Of a DNA stretch of 47,338 nt, positions 1 to 7,567 are shown one piece after another. The position numbers and the translations under genes were made by a program. The notes under the pieces are model-generated. The model was not told where the DNA came from. It ran no database searches and was given only the letters and a program-made list of their open reading frames with translations. Position 1 is the stretch's first letter; each line of letters opens with the position of its first letter. This DNA comes from RBC101 sp052387735 (lineage in GTDB: Bacteria > Gemmatimonadota > Gemmatimonadetes > Gemmatimonadales > Gemmatimonadaceae). Where the stretch lies: positions 1-47,338 of the forward strand of contig JBQTIW010000097.1 of the NCBI GenBank assembly GCA_052387735.1. The letters run 5' to 3'.

Positions 1-425
1 GCCAGCGTGAAGTCCGCGACCTGTGCCGCCACAACGGCGAGATTGATGGTGGTAGTCTGGTCCGTGAGGCCCGCTCCACGCGCCGTCACGGTGATGGGAT
101 AGGTACCGGGAGCGACCGCGGCGACGACAGTGATGGTCGCCATCGTGGATGTCTGTCCGGCCGCGAGGGTCGCGGAGCCGAAGGACACGGTCGCGCCCGT
201 CGGTGCGCCGCTGGCCGACAGCTCAACAGGTCCGGTGAAGGAACCGCCGCGTGTCACGGTCACGGTCAGGGTGTCCGAGTTTCCCTGGGTGATGGTCAGG
301 GTGCTGCGGGACGCGGCGACCGCGAGCGTGCCAGGCGGTGTGATCGGATCATCTTCGTCTCCGCACGCGAGCAACGCGACGGCAGCGAGCGCGGCGGCGC
401 GGCGAAACAGATGTGACAATAGCAC
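1..425 (-). CDS. Ig-like domain surface lipoprotein (C-terminus outside window)
   Basis: About 141 residues are visible and the gene runs off the left edge. I read a GTG start because a strong Shine-Dalgarno (AAGGAGG) lies 8 bases upstream. The first 22 residues form a basic, then hydrophobic signal ending in a lipobox-like LLAC, so Cys22 or so would be lipidated. An acidic Asp/Glu stretch and a proline linker follow. After that comes a Thr/Val/Ser-rich beta-sandwich segment (about residues 35-135) with the alternating pattern of bacterial Ig-like domains, including a GTYPITVTA-type strand. The likely role is a surface-exposed or periplasmic adhesive or structural lipoprotein, probably with more Ig repeats beyond the edge. 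No enzymatic motif is visible. The lipoprotein call is firm; the partner or ligand is unknown. Confidence 0.7.
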   Translation of the reverse strand, partial: MLLSHLFRRAAALAAVALLACGDEDDPITPPGTLAVAASRSTLTITQGNSDTLTVTVTRGGSFTGPVELSASGAPTGATVSFGSATLAAGQTSTMATITVVAAVAPGTYPITVTARGAGLTDQTTTINLAVVAAQVADFTL

Positions 426-433
426 AGCAGTAA

Positions 434-440
434 CCTCCTT
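434..440 (-). promoter_or_regulatory. Ribosome binding site deciding a GTG start
   Basis: The minus strand reads AAGGAGG here, 8 bases before the GTG at 425. No ATG in this frame gives a complete signal peptide, so this site fixes the start of the lipoprotein gene. Confidence 0.7.
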
Positions 441-601
441 CGTGTTAGGCGACGTTGTGTTCGCGGCACGGTCGCGCCCGCTCACTCGTGGTGCTCCACA
501 GTCGTGGCGTTGGTGGCGTCGCCGTGTACATCTCGTCTTCGGTCCGGCCAGAATGAGACACGTACGCCGCGTCGCACCATGACACGCATCACAAGTGACT
601 A

Positions 602-609
602 AGTATAAA
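602..609. promoter_or_regulatory. Possible -10 element(s)
   Basis: The most AT-rich patch of this intergenic region reads TATAAA on the plus strand (604-609) and TATACT on the minus strand (607-602). A plus-strand ATGACA lies 19 bases upstream (579-584), which is a longish spacer. No convincing -35 is seen for the minus strand. It could serve either divergent gene. Confidence 0.25.
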
Positions 610-1214
610 ATGCTGCCGAGCACCGAAGGACGAGTGAGCGCTATCACTTGAGAGAGATCGCCGGCCGCGCGCGGTGTCGCGGCGTTACAACGCCGACCAT
701 CATCGCCGCCCGGTTTTTCATTTGTCACTCGATGTGGCACTGCCACTGCCGCTCTGTGGCTTGGTCTGTTGGGGACGCTTGCGAGCTCGGCCAGACTCGA
801 CGCCGAGCCATCGTGTTCAGCTGCAGTAGCGCTCATCCATGGCGCAGTGCTTTCGCCTGGTCCCTGCGTCGAGCAGCGACGACCGTCATTGCACGCGTCC
901 GCACGCCGTTCGTCAGCCGTTACTCGCCGCGCCTTGCCGGGCCTGCGCGCGCGGCAATCCTGTGGTTCAGTCCGATCGGATCGTTGAACCGATCCCGTGA
1001 CCGGCGCCTCGTCTGGTGCGCCACGGAACAGCCGCTGCGCTCGGGAGCCAACCTCACGCACCGCCGAGCGCCGAAGCAGGAGCCGCGACACATCATTGCG
1101 GGGGTCCGTCGGATGATGGAGACCAGCCTCAGACCACTGGACGACCGAATCACGCGCTGCGCGGGAGGAATCCCGCTTACATTGTGTGGATCCCCCTCCC
1201 CTTGGCCCACAGAC

Positions 1215-2681
1215 GTGCCCTTCGGATCTCTCGGCGTTCACCCGACACTGCTCAAAAGCCTCAAAGAACTCGGCTTCACCCGCCCGACCCCCATTCAAGC
1301 CAGCGCCGTCCCGCTAGCCATCGAAGGCCGCGATGTGCTGGCCTGTGCCATGACCGGGAGTGGAAAGACGATCGCCTTTCTGCTCCCCATCCTGCACCGA
1401 CTGATCGGCCAGAAGCGCGGGACGACCCGAGCGCTGATCATCACACCCACTCGCGAGCTCGCCGCGCAGGTGCTCGAAGAGCTCAACAGCGTCGCCGTGC
1501 ACACGCCCGTTACCGCGGCGGCCATCTTCGGTGGCGTGGGAATGGGGCCACAAGAGCATGCCCTTCGCAGCGGGGTGGACGTCGTCGTTGCCACTCCGGG
1601 TCGCTTGCTCGACCACTTGCGCCAGCCGTATGCCAAGCTCGGTACGGTCGAGTATCTGGTGCTCGACGAGGCCGATCGCATGCTGGACATGGGCTTCCTT
1701 CCCGACATCCGGCGCGTGCTCAAGCACCTTCCGGCAAAACGGCAGACGTTGTTTTTCAGCGCGACCATGCCGGCGCCCATCGTGCAGCTCACGAAGGAGC
1801 TGCTTCACGCTCCGGCCATGATCGATCTCGGGCGCAAATCCGCTCCAGCGGTGGGCATCACCCAAGCCGTCTATCCGGTGCCGCAGGAGCTCAAGTCAGC
1901 GCTGCTGCGAGAGCTCCTGCGGCGTGATCTGATGCACCTGGCAGTGGTGTTCCCGCGTACAAATCATCGCGCCACTCGACTCTGGGAGTATCTCACCAAG
2001 CACGATGTGCAGGCCGCGCGCATTCACGGTAACCGGTCGCAGGCGCAGCGCACCGAGGCACTCAGCGGCTTCAAGAGCGGCGCCCATCGCGTGCTGGTGG
2101 CCACCGATATCGCCGCCCGCGGCATCGATGTCGAAGCACTCGGGCACGTGATCAACTTTGACGTGCCACTCGTGCCGGAGGACTACATCCATCGGGTTGG
2201 CCGCACGGCGAGAGCCGAGCTGACCGGCGAAGCGTTCACCTTTGTTGCCCGGGAAGAGGAAGACGACCTGCGACAGATCGAACGCGCGATCGGCAAGGCG
2301 CTCCCCCGTGTCACGCTTCCCGATTTCGACTACAACGCGAAGCCAGCGGTCAAGCTCGAAGTACCGTTGCGCGAGCGCCTGGCCGCGACGCGGGCGCAAC
2401 GCGCAGGCGACCGGGCGCGCCGCGAGGACAAGAAGGCACGTCACGGGACGCAAGGTCGACGGGGCCGCGCGTCAGGCAGCGGCGGCGCGCCGAGCTCCGA
2501 CCGTCCGCGACGCGACGCTCCCGGGCCAAACCCTGACAAGCAGCAAGCGCGACCCGGTCACGAGGCTGGCCGGGGACGTGACGCGGGGCAGGATCGACGT
2601 CGACGGCGTGACCCGCGTCGCGGCAGCGGTGGACCGTATCGCGATGGGGACGGGGGATCGCCGACGAATGCACGAGGCTAG
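1215..2681 (+). CDS. DEAD-box ATP-dependent RNA helicase (RhlE-like)
   Basis: ATP-dependent RNA unwinding in ribosome assembly or RNA turnover in the cytoplasm. From the chosen GTG start (488 residues) the motifs run in order: Q motif with GFTRPTPIQ (20-28), motif I AMTGSGKT (45-52, Lys51), Ia PTRELA (78-83), Ib TPGR (127-130), DEAD (151-154), SAT (182-184), V with ATDIAARGID and VI with HRVGRTAR. The tail after about residue 395 is Arg/Gly/Asp-rich and disordered, typical of RNA-tethering extensions. I chose GTG 1215 because it sits just before the conserved aromatic of the Q motif. ATG 1113 in the same frame is an alternative, with an unconvincing upstream segment. Neither has a clear Shine-Dalgarno. 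The stop codon overlaps that of the convergent dehydrogenase gene. Confidence 0.93.
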   Translation: MPFGSLGVHPTLLKSLKELGFTRPTPIQASAVPLAIEGRDVLACAMTGSGKTIAFLLPILHRLIGQKRGTTRALIITPTRELAAQVLEELNSVAVHTPVTAAAIFGGVGMGPQEHALRSGVDVVVATPGRLLDHLRQPYAKLGTVEYLVLDEADRMLDMGFLPDIRRVLKHLPAKRQTLFFSATMPAPIVQLTKELLHAPAMIDLGRKSAPAVGITQAVYPVPQELKSALLRELLRRDLMHLAVVFPRTNHRATRLWEYLTKHDVQAARIHGNRSQAQRTEALSGFKSGAHRVLVATDIAARGIDVEALGHVINFDVPLVPEDYIHRVGRTARAELTGEAFTFVAREEEDDLRQIERAIGKALPRVTLPDFDYNAKPAVKLEVPLRERLAATRAQRAGDRARREDKKARHGTQGRRGRASGSGGAPSSDRPRRDAPGPNPDKQQARPGHEAGRGRDAGQDRRRRRDPRRGSGGPYRDGDGGSPTNARG

Positions 2682-3556
2682 CCCGCGTATCGCAGGTGCA
2701 GCGCCGCAATGTCCGACGCCGACAGCCCCGCCGCGTGTGCCGCCTCCAGAATGGACTGCGCGGCGGTCGCCACGGGCAACGTGAGTGACACCGATTCACC
2801 GACGTCCCGTACGAGACCCAGGTCCTTCTCGAACAGCGAGAGCGCTGCACCCGCGACGTAGTTGACGGAACGAACCCGATCCAGTGTGCGATCGAGCATC
2901 CGGGAGTGGCCAAAGCTCGAGCGCAAGACCTCGGCGAGTGCGTCGAGATCGAGTCCCACCCGTTGGGCGAGGGCAATTCCTTCTGCGGCCGTTGCGCCGT
3001 GCACGAAGGTCAGCAACTGGTTTACGAGCTTGGCGTGGGTCCCGCTCCCGACGTCGCCCATTCGCAGGATGGTCTGACCATACGCGCGCAAGATGGGGGT
3101 CGCGCGCGTGAACGCCTCCTCCTCCCCACCGACCATGATCGCCAGCGTACCCTGCTGCGCGCCTTCGGGACCTCCGCTCACCGGCGCATCGAGGAACTGC
3201 AGCCCTCGGCGGTGAGCCGACTGGCCGATCGCGCGCGCGAGCGAGGGGCTGATCGTACTATGATCGATCAGCAGCGCGCCGGATCGCGCACGCGCGACGA
3301 GGCCTGCCGGACCCAGAAACACCTGCTCCGATGACGCGACGGTGTCGAGGCAGGTCGTGATCACCGCGACCCGATCTGCGACATCGGCTGGCGACGCCGC
3401 GACGGTCGCGCCTAACGCTTCGAGCGGCGCCGTCTTTGCCTGCGTCCGGTTGTGGACGACCAGGGAGTACCCGGCACGGAGGAGGTTCTCGCACATCGGC
3501 CGCCCCATTTTCCCCAGACCGATGAATCCGATTGTCGGAAGCGATGCACTGGACAT
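2678..3556 (-). CDS. NAD(P)-dependent beta-hydroxyacid dehydrogenase (HIBADH/GarR family)
   Basis: Oxidises or reduces a beta-hydroxyacid/semialdehyde pair such as 3-hydroxyisobutyrate or tartronate semialdehyde. At 292 residues it has the family length. The Rossmann glycine motif GFIGLGKMGRPM starts at residue 10. The substrate-binding SGGPEGA is at 127-133, and the catalytic Lys176 sits in HAKLVNQ. The C-terminal all-helical domain is complete. Its Shine-Dalgarno (GGGAGG) lies in the last codons of the upstream SDR gene, whose stop is 6 bases before this ATG, so translation is probably coupled. Substrate cannot be fixed from sequence. The SDR partner and the BKACE cluster nearby fit valine, fatty-acid or small hydroxyacid catabolism. 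Confidence 0.85.
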   Translation of the reverse strand: MSSASLPTIGFIGLGKMGRPMCENLLRAGYSLVVHNRTQAKTAPLEALGATVAASPADVADRVAVITTCLDTVASSEQVFLGPAGLVARARSGALLIDHSTISPSLARAIGQSAHRRGLQFLDAPVSGGPEGAQQGTLAIMVGGEEEAFTRATPILRAYGQTILRMGDVGSGTHAKLVNQLLTFVHGATAAEGIALAQRVGLDLDALAEVLRSSFGHSRMLDRTLDRVRSVNYVAGAALSLFEKDLGLVRDVGESVSLTLPVATAAQSILEAAHAAGLSASDIAALHLRYAG

Positions 3557-3562
3557 GTCAGG

Positions 3563-4387
3563 TCAGCCTCCCGATGCACGTGGCGACATCGCCGCCCAGC
3601 TCTCGGAGAAGTCGCGAGCGCCGCCGAGCACTTGCCCACCATCGCAATGCACGATGGCGCCGTTGACATACGACGCGGCATCACTGCACAGGAACAGCGC
3701 CACGTTGGCGACCTCGCGTCCCGTCCCGAAGCGCCGCATCGGATTGGCCTGCTCCCACGCGCTCCGGATCTCCGGGGTCGTCGCCAGTCGGGCCATGCCT
3801 TCGGTATCCAGGATCGGCCCCGGCACGATGGCGTTCACGCGAACACCCTCGCGCGCCCACTCGAGCGCGAGGGAACGCGTGAGCATGTCCACGCCGGCCT
3901 TGGCGGCGCTCACGTGTGCCTGACCGAAGTAGGCAACCGTGGCCTGCGGCGCCGATATGTTGATGATCGACGCGCCCGGCTTGCGCAGGAGCGGGTACGC
4001 CGATCGCAACACGTTGAAGGTGCCATTGAGGTCGATGTCGACCACGGTCCGGAATCCATTCGCCGAGAGCTGGCTCGCCGGACAGAGGAAGTTGCCGGCG
4101 GCGCCGGAGACCACGATATCCAGCGGGCCTAACGATTCGCCGGCGTGGTGGAGGGCTCTCTCGATGCCGGGGTACTCCCGCACGTCTCCGACATAGCCCA
4201 GGACACGGCCGCCGCCTGACGAGAGGTCCCGCACAGCATTGTTCACGCGCTCGGCGTTCCGGCTGAAGACGGCTACGCTGGCGCCGTACTCCACCAGGGC
4301 GCGGGCGATCTCGAGATTGATGCCGCTCGTTCCTCCAGCCACGAAGGCCGCCTTTCCCACCAGCAGGTTCCGGACAAACACCGTCAT
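3563..4387 (-). CDS. 2,4-dienoyl-CoA reductase-type SDR oxidoreductase
   Basis: Classical short-chain dehydrogenase fold, 274 residues from the ATG at 4387. A GGAG Shine-Dalgarno 6 bases upstream supports this start over the longer reading frame. The cofactor motif GGTSGI is at 18-23 and the NIS serine at 145. NFLCPA (99-104) and DIDLNGTFNV match the DECR2/peroxisomal dienoyl-CoA reductase subgroup rather than generic FabG. As in that subgroup the usual catalytic Tyr of YxxxK is missing (Val159) while Lys163 remains. The PGPILDTEGMARL segment is also subgroup-like. It probably reduces 2,4-dienoyl-CoA intermediates during beta-oxidation of unsaturated fatty acids with NADPH. It is first in a two-gene operon with the beta-hydroxyacid dehydrogenase. 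Confidence 0.8.
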   Translation of the reverse strand: MTVFVRNLLVGKAAFVAGGTSGINLEIARALVEYGASVAVFSRNAERVNNAVRDLSSGGGRVLGYVGDVREYPGIERALHHAGESLGPLDIVVSGAAGNFLCPASQLSANGFRTVVDIDLNGTFNVLRSAYPLLRKPGASIINISAPQATVAYFGQAHVSAAKAGVDMLTRSLALEWAREGVRVNAIVPGPILDTEGMARLATTPEIRSAWEQANPMRRFGTGREVANVALFLCSDAASYVNGAIVHCDGGQVLGGARDFSESWAAMSPRASGG

Positions 4388-4565
4388 GCCATGCTCCACG
4401 CGTTGGTCGTGACCAGAACCTGTAGGAGAAACGACGAGAGAGCACAATGCCCTGCCGTTTTGCGGCGGCGAACGGCGCTCGGCGCCAGGTTCGCTGCTCT
4501 AGCGTCCATGAACCGGCGTAAGGTACGTTGACTTCCCCGCCTTCCCTTCCACCGAGCCGTCCGAA

Positions 4566-4814
4566 GTGGACAATCCGGCGCCGCCTCCCCCGCTCGCTGG
4601 CCATTACGAGCTCCTGCGCGAGATCGGTCGCGGGCGCATGGCGACGGTGTTTCAGGCCCAGGATCTCGAGCACGATCGGCCTGTCGCCGTCAAGATCCTG
4701 GCTCACCGCGTCGTTGATCCCGGGGACAGCACGCGAGTTCATCGTGAGATCGCGATCATCGCGCGATTCCAGCATCCGCACATCGTCCCACTCTTCGCCC
4801 GCGCCGCCTCTTGA
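4566..4814 (+). pseudogene. Serine/threonine protein kinase, N-lobe fragment only
   Basis: 82 residues resembling the start of a Hanks-type kinase. It has a proline-rich leader, a glycine loop IGRGRMATVF (20-29), the ATP lysine in VAVKIL (Lys43), and the alpha-C glutamate in HREIAII (Glu61), followed by FQHPHIVPLF. It then stops at TGA 4812-4814. The HRD, DFG and APE motifs and the whole C-lobe are absent, and the next 30 bases lead straight into the BKACE gene. No kinase continuation is seen in other frames. This looks like the stump of a deleted gene. A functional short peptide cannot be excluded, since the stub is open and GTG-initiated, but no Shine-Dalgarno is evident. Confidence 0.7.
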
Positions 4815-4846
4815 ACACCCGTCATACCGACCGGAGCTTTGGCACC

Positions 4847-5737
4847 ATGAGTCGCCCCGTCATCATCACCTGCGCCGTCACCGGATCTCAGCCGTCGTTC
4901 AAGACCCATCCAAACATCCCGATCACTCCGGAGCAGATCGCGCAGCAGTCAATAGATGCGGTGCGTGCCGGCGCAGCCATCGTCCACATTCACGTACGCG
5001 ACCCGCGGACTGGGGCCCCGGTTGGGCACACGGAGTTGTACCAGGACGTGGTGGAACGCATTGCCACGAGCGGCGTGGACGCGATCATCAACCTCACCAC
5101 GGGATACGGCGCCCGGTTCATTCCGAGCGAGGCCAACCCGCGCCTCGCCGATGACGCGTCAAACTTCACCACTCCCGAAGACCGCACGAAGCACATCGTC
5201 CAGCTCAAGCCGGAGATCTGCAGCTACGATGTGGCGACCTTCAATTTCGGCGAGACCGCGTTCATCAACACGCCTGCGCACCTGCGCGTGATGGCGGCAC
5301 GCGTCAGGCAGGCGGGTTCCCTTCCCGAGCTCGAAGTGTTCGAGCCCGGCCACATCCTCCTCGCTCGGCATCTGATCGAGGAAGGTCACCTCGATCCTCC
5401 CGGCCATTTCCAGCTCTGCCTTGGCATCAGATGGTCAATGCCGGCCACGCGCGAGGCCATGGCGTTCATGCGATCGCTGTTGCCGTCTGACGCGACTTGG
5501 GCGGCGTTTGGCGTGTCGCGTCATCAGTTCCCCATGGCCGAAGCCGCAATCGACCTCGGTGGTCATGTCAGGGTGGGGCTCGAAGACAATCTCTATCTCG
5601 ACAAGGGACTCATGGCGCCGGACAACGCGGCCCTCGTGAGGCGGGCCGTCGAGATCGTGGAGACCAAGGCCTGCCGTGTGGCGACCGTCGAGGAGGCGCG
5701 AGCGATTCTGGGTCTGCGGCGACGCGTGGCCGCATGA
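4847..5737 (+). CDS. Beta-keto acid cleavage enzyme (BKACE, DUF849 family)
   Basis: TIM-barrel Zn enzyme that condenses a beta-keto acid with acetyl-CoA and releases acetoacetate plus a new CoA ester. 296 residues from ATG 4847, the normal length. The metal-binding HIHVRDP is at 47-53 (His47, His49), preceded by the NIPITPEQIA segment. Near the C-terminus GGHVRVGLEDNLYL carries the conserved Gly/Arg/Glu pattern of the family. A longer in-frame start (TTG 4811) overlaps the stop of the kinase stump and is less likely. GGAG lies 10 bases before the ATG. Its stop overlaps the ATG of the tartrate dehydrogenase gene (ATGA), so the two are co-translated. The beta-keto acid substrate is unknown; the neighbour suggests a C4 dicarboxylate-related route. 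Confidence 0.87.
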   Translation: MSRPVIITCAVTGSQPSFKTHPNIPITPEQIAQQSIDAVRAGAAIVHIHVRDPRTGAPVGHTELYQDVVERIATSGVDAIINLTTGYGARFIPSEANPRLADDASNFTTPEDRTKHIVQLKPEICSYDVATFNFGETAFINTPAHLRVMAARVRQAGSLPELEVFEPGHILLARHLIEEGHLDPPGHFQLCLGIRWSMPATREAMAFMRSLLPSDATWAAFGVSRHQFPMAEAAIDLGGHVRVGLEDNLYLDKGLMAPDNAALVRRAVEIVETKACRVATVEEARAILGLRRRVAA

Positions 5738-6820
5738 AGCGGCACCGAATCGCCGTCATCCCGGGCGATGGCATCGGTACCGAGGTGATCCCCGAAGGCA
5801 TCAAGGTGGTCGATGCCGTTGCGCGCAAGCTCGGCGTGAGTGTCGACTGGACGCATTTCGACTGGAGCTGCGAGCGGTTGCATCGCACAGGTCGCATGAT
5901 GCCCGAGGACGGACTCGATCAGCTTCGGGACTTCGACGCCATCTTCCTCGGCGCGATCGGTTGGCCCACCGTGCCTGATCATGTCTCGTTATGGAGTCTT
6001 CTGATTCCGATCCGGCGTGGCTTTGATCAATACGCGAACATCCGGCCGTGCCGCGTGATCCCGGGGCTGCCGTCGCCCCTCGCCAACACGGAGGGACGCC
6101 AGATCAGCTTCTGGATCGTGCGCGAGAATGTGGAAGGTGAGTACTCCTCGATCGGCGGGCGCATCTTCGAAGGCACCGAACGCGAGACGGCGATCCAGGC
6201 GTCGATCTTCACCCGTCGAGGCGTGGATCGCATCATCGACTACGCGTTCAGACTCGCCGAGCGGAAGGGACTCCAGAAGGTGACGTCGGCGACCAAGTCC
6301 AACGGAATTGCGATCACGATGCCTTTCTGGGACGAGCGCTTCGCCGAGATCGCAGGGCGTTACCCACATATCGCCCACGACAAGTACCACATCGACATCC
6401 TCACGGCGCACTTCGTCAAGAGTCCGGAGCGGTTCGAGGTCGTGGTCGGCTCGAACCTTTTTGGGGATATCCTGTCTGACCTCGGCCCCGCGGTGTGCGG
6501 TAGCATTGGGATCGCCCCGTCAGCGAAACATCAATCCGGAACGCGCACACCCGTCGATGTTCGAGCCGGTGCATGGCTCGGCCCCCGACATCGCGGGCAA
6601 GGGAATCGCCAATCCCATCGGCATGATCTGGTCCGGTGCGATGATGCTCGAGCACCTGGGCCACGCAGACGGGCACGACATGATCCTGCGCGCGATCGAA
6701 GCGGTGGTGGGTGGTGATGGCCCACGCACCCCCGACATGGGTGGTCGCGCGACGACGGGCGAGTTGGGCAGCGCGATCGAGCGGACGATCGCAGCGCCCG
6801 CTGCGGCAAGCCGGCGTTAG
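5734..6820 (+). pseudogene. Tartrate dehydrogenase / D-malate dehydrogenase, one-base frameshift
   Basis: Isocitrate/isopropylmalate dehydrogenase superfamily, tartrate or D-malate type (TtuC/DmlA): NAD-dependent oxidation and decarboxylation of a 2-hydroxy dicarboxylate. The start has IPGDGIGTEVIPEG, then FLGAIGWPTVPDH, RENVEGEYSS, TSATKSNGI and NLFGDILSDL. At the AAA run 6526-6528 the frame is lost. With one A removed the protein reads on through SANINPERAHPSMFEPVHG and GKGIANPIGMIWSGAMML to the TAG at 6820, giving a full-length enzyme of about 361 residues. Everything else is well conserved, so this is either a very recent mutation or a sequencing error. The first frame alone would lose the C-terminal cofactor-binding part. 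It starts by ATGA overlap with the BKACE gene. Confidence 0.85.
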
Positions 6821-6848
6821 TACTTCTCCCCGGTATACGCGGAGTCTT

Positions 6849-7472
6849 TCATCCACGTAGGTCGTCCGGATGCACGCGCGCCCGTACGGCGTCGAGCGTT
6901 CCGGGAAATGCGCCCGGGGCAAGCCCGATCATTCGTTCCATCTCCCGCGACCAGGCGACTCTGCTGGTTGTGCAGGTCCAGCTCCCACACCCCGAGGCCC
7001 GCGGCAGCCTCTGCCAGTTGGAGTCGCTCCTCACTCTTGCGCAGGGCAACATCGGCGAGCCGCCGATCGAGCACCGACGTCAGCATTTCGGAAACAGAGT
7101 CGATCAGGTGGCGCTCTTCGGCGAAGAACGGACCCTCGGCCGCGGGAGGTCGCTCGTCCAGATAACCAGTCTCGAGCCGCCCCCTCGTACCATCGCTCGT
7201 GCGAAACGCCGCTTCGAGCGTCCAGGGTGTACGCCGGAAACCCGTCGTCGCTTTCTGAATGTCCCCGTAGTGCGCCGCAGCGGCGGTGACTTCGGGGAAC
7301 TGAAATGCGGGCGGCAGCAGCGACACGATGCCTGGAGCAGGTCTCCAATCTCCAGCCCGTCCCGCTGCACCAGCCTGGAGACGGCGTGCAGGGCAGTCAG
7401 CTCCTTGACGCGCTCTCGCAGGTCGCGCACAAGGCGCTCCCGCTCGTCTGCAGTGTTGCCCGTCGAAGTCAC
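6849..7472 (-). pseudogene. Degenerate GAF/PAS sensor kinase remnant
   Basis: Three pieces of one sensor protein in different frames. Piece 1 begins at GTG 7472 with an Arg/Glu-rich coiled lead (RERVKELTALHAVSRLVQ) typical of GAF-PAS kinases, running to GDLLQ near 7337. A one-base loss then shifts to a GAF-like segment (IVSLLPPAFQFPEVTAA ... HLIDSVSEMLTSVLDRR) and the start of a PAS domain (LGVWELDL). A second shift near 6965 gives VAWSREMERMIGLAPGAFPG ... VHPDD, then a stop. The histidine-kinase core (HisKA, HATPase) is missing altogether. It lies just downstream of the intact histidine kinase, same strand, about 95 bases away. Decayed gene or a series of sequence errors; the missing C-terminus favours decay. 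Confidence 0.72.
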
Positions 7473-7567
7473 AGACCAGCCGCCGGAGAAGAAAGTAGTG
7501 GCGCCTCACCGGCGCGACACCGGAATGTCGGGAGCGGCGGCGATGGCCGCTAGCCGCCTCGCGTCGC

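Larger units (their letters stand above)
426..1214. other. Long intergenic region, no supported gene
   Basis: This stretch separates the divergent lipoprotein and helicase genes. Open frames exist, including an in-frame extension of the helicase, but their residues look like random GC-rich translation (many Arg, Ser, Cys, Trp) and match no family. It holds a GTTAGGC word at 444-450. It also has an AT-rich patch near 600-610 and a 7-base inverted repeat CAAGTGA/TCACTTG (592-598 and 644-650). A leader or small RNA is possible but not shown. Confidence 0.5.

Noticed and set aside
648..1214. N-terminal extension of the helicase
   Set aside because: The frame is open but the residues are low-quality (Arg, Ser, Cys, Trp-rich) and precede the Q motif by far more than in the family.
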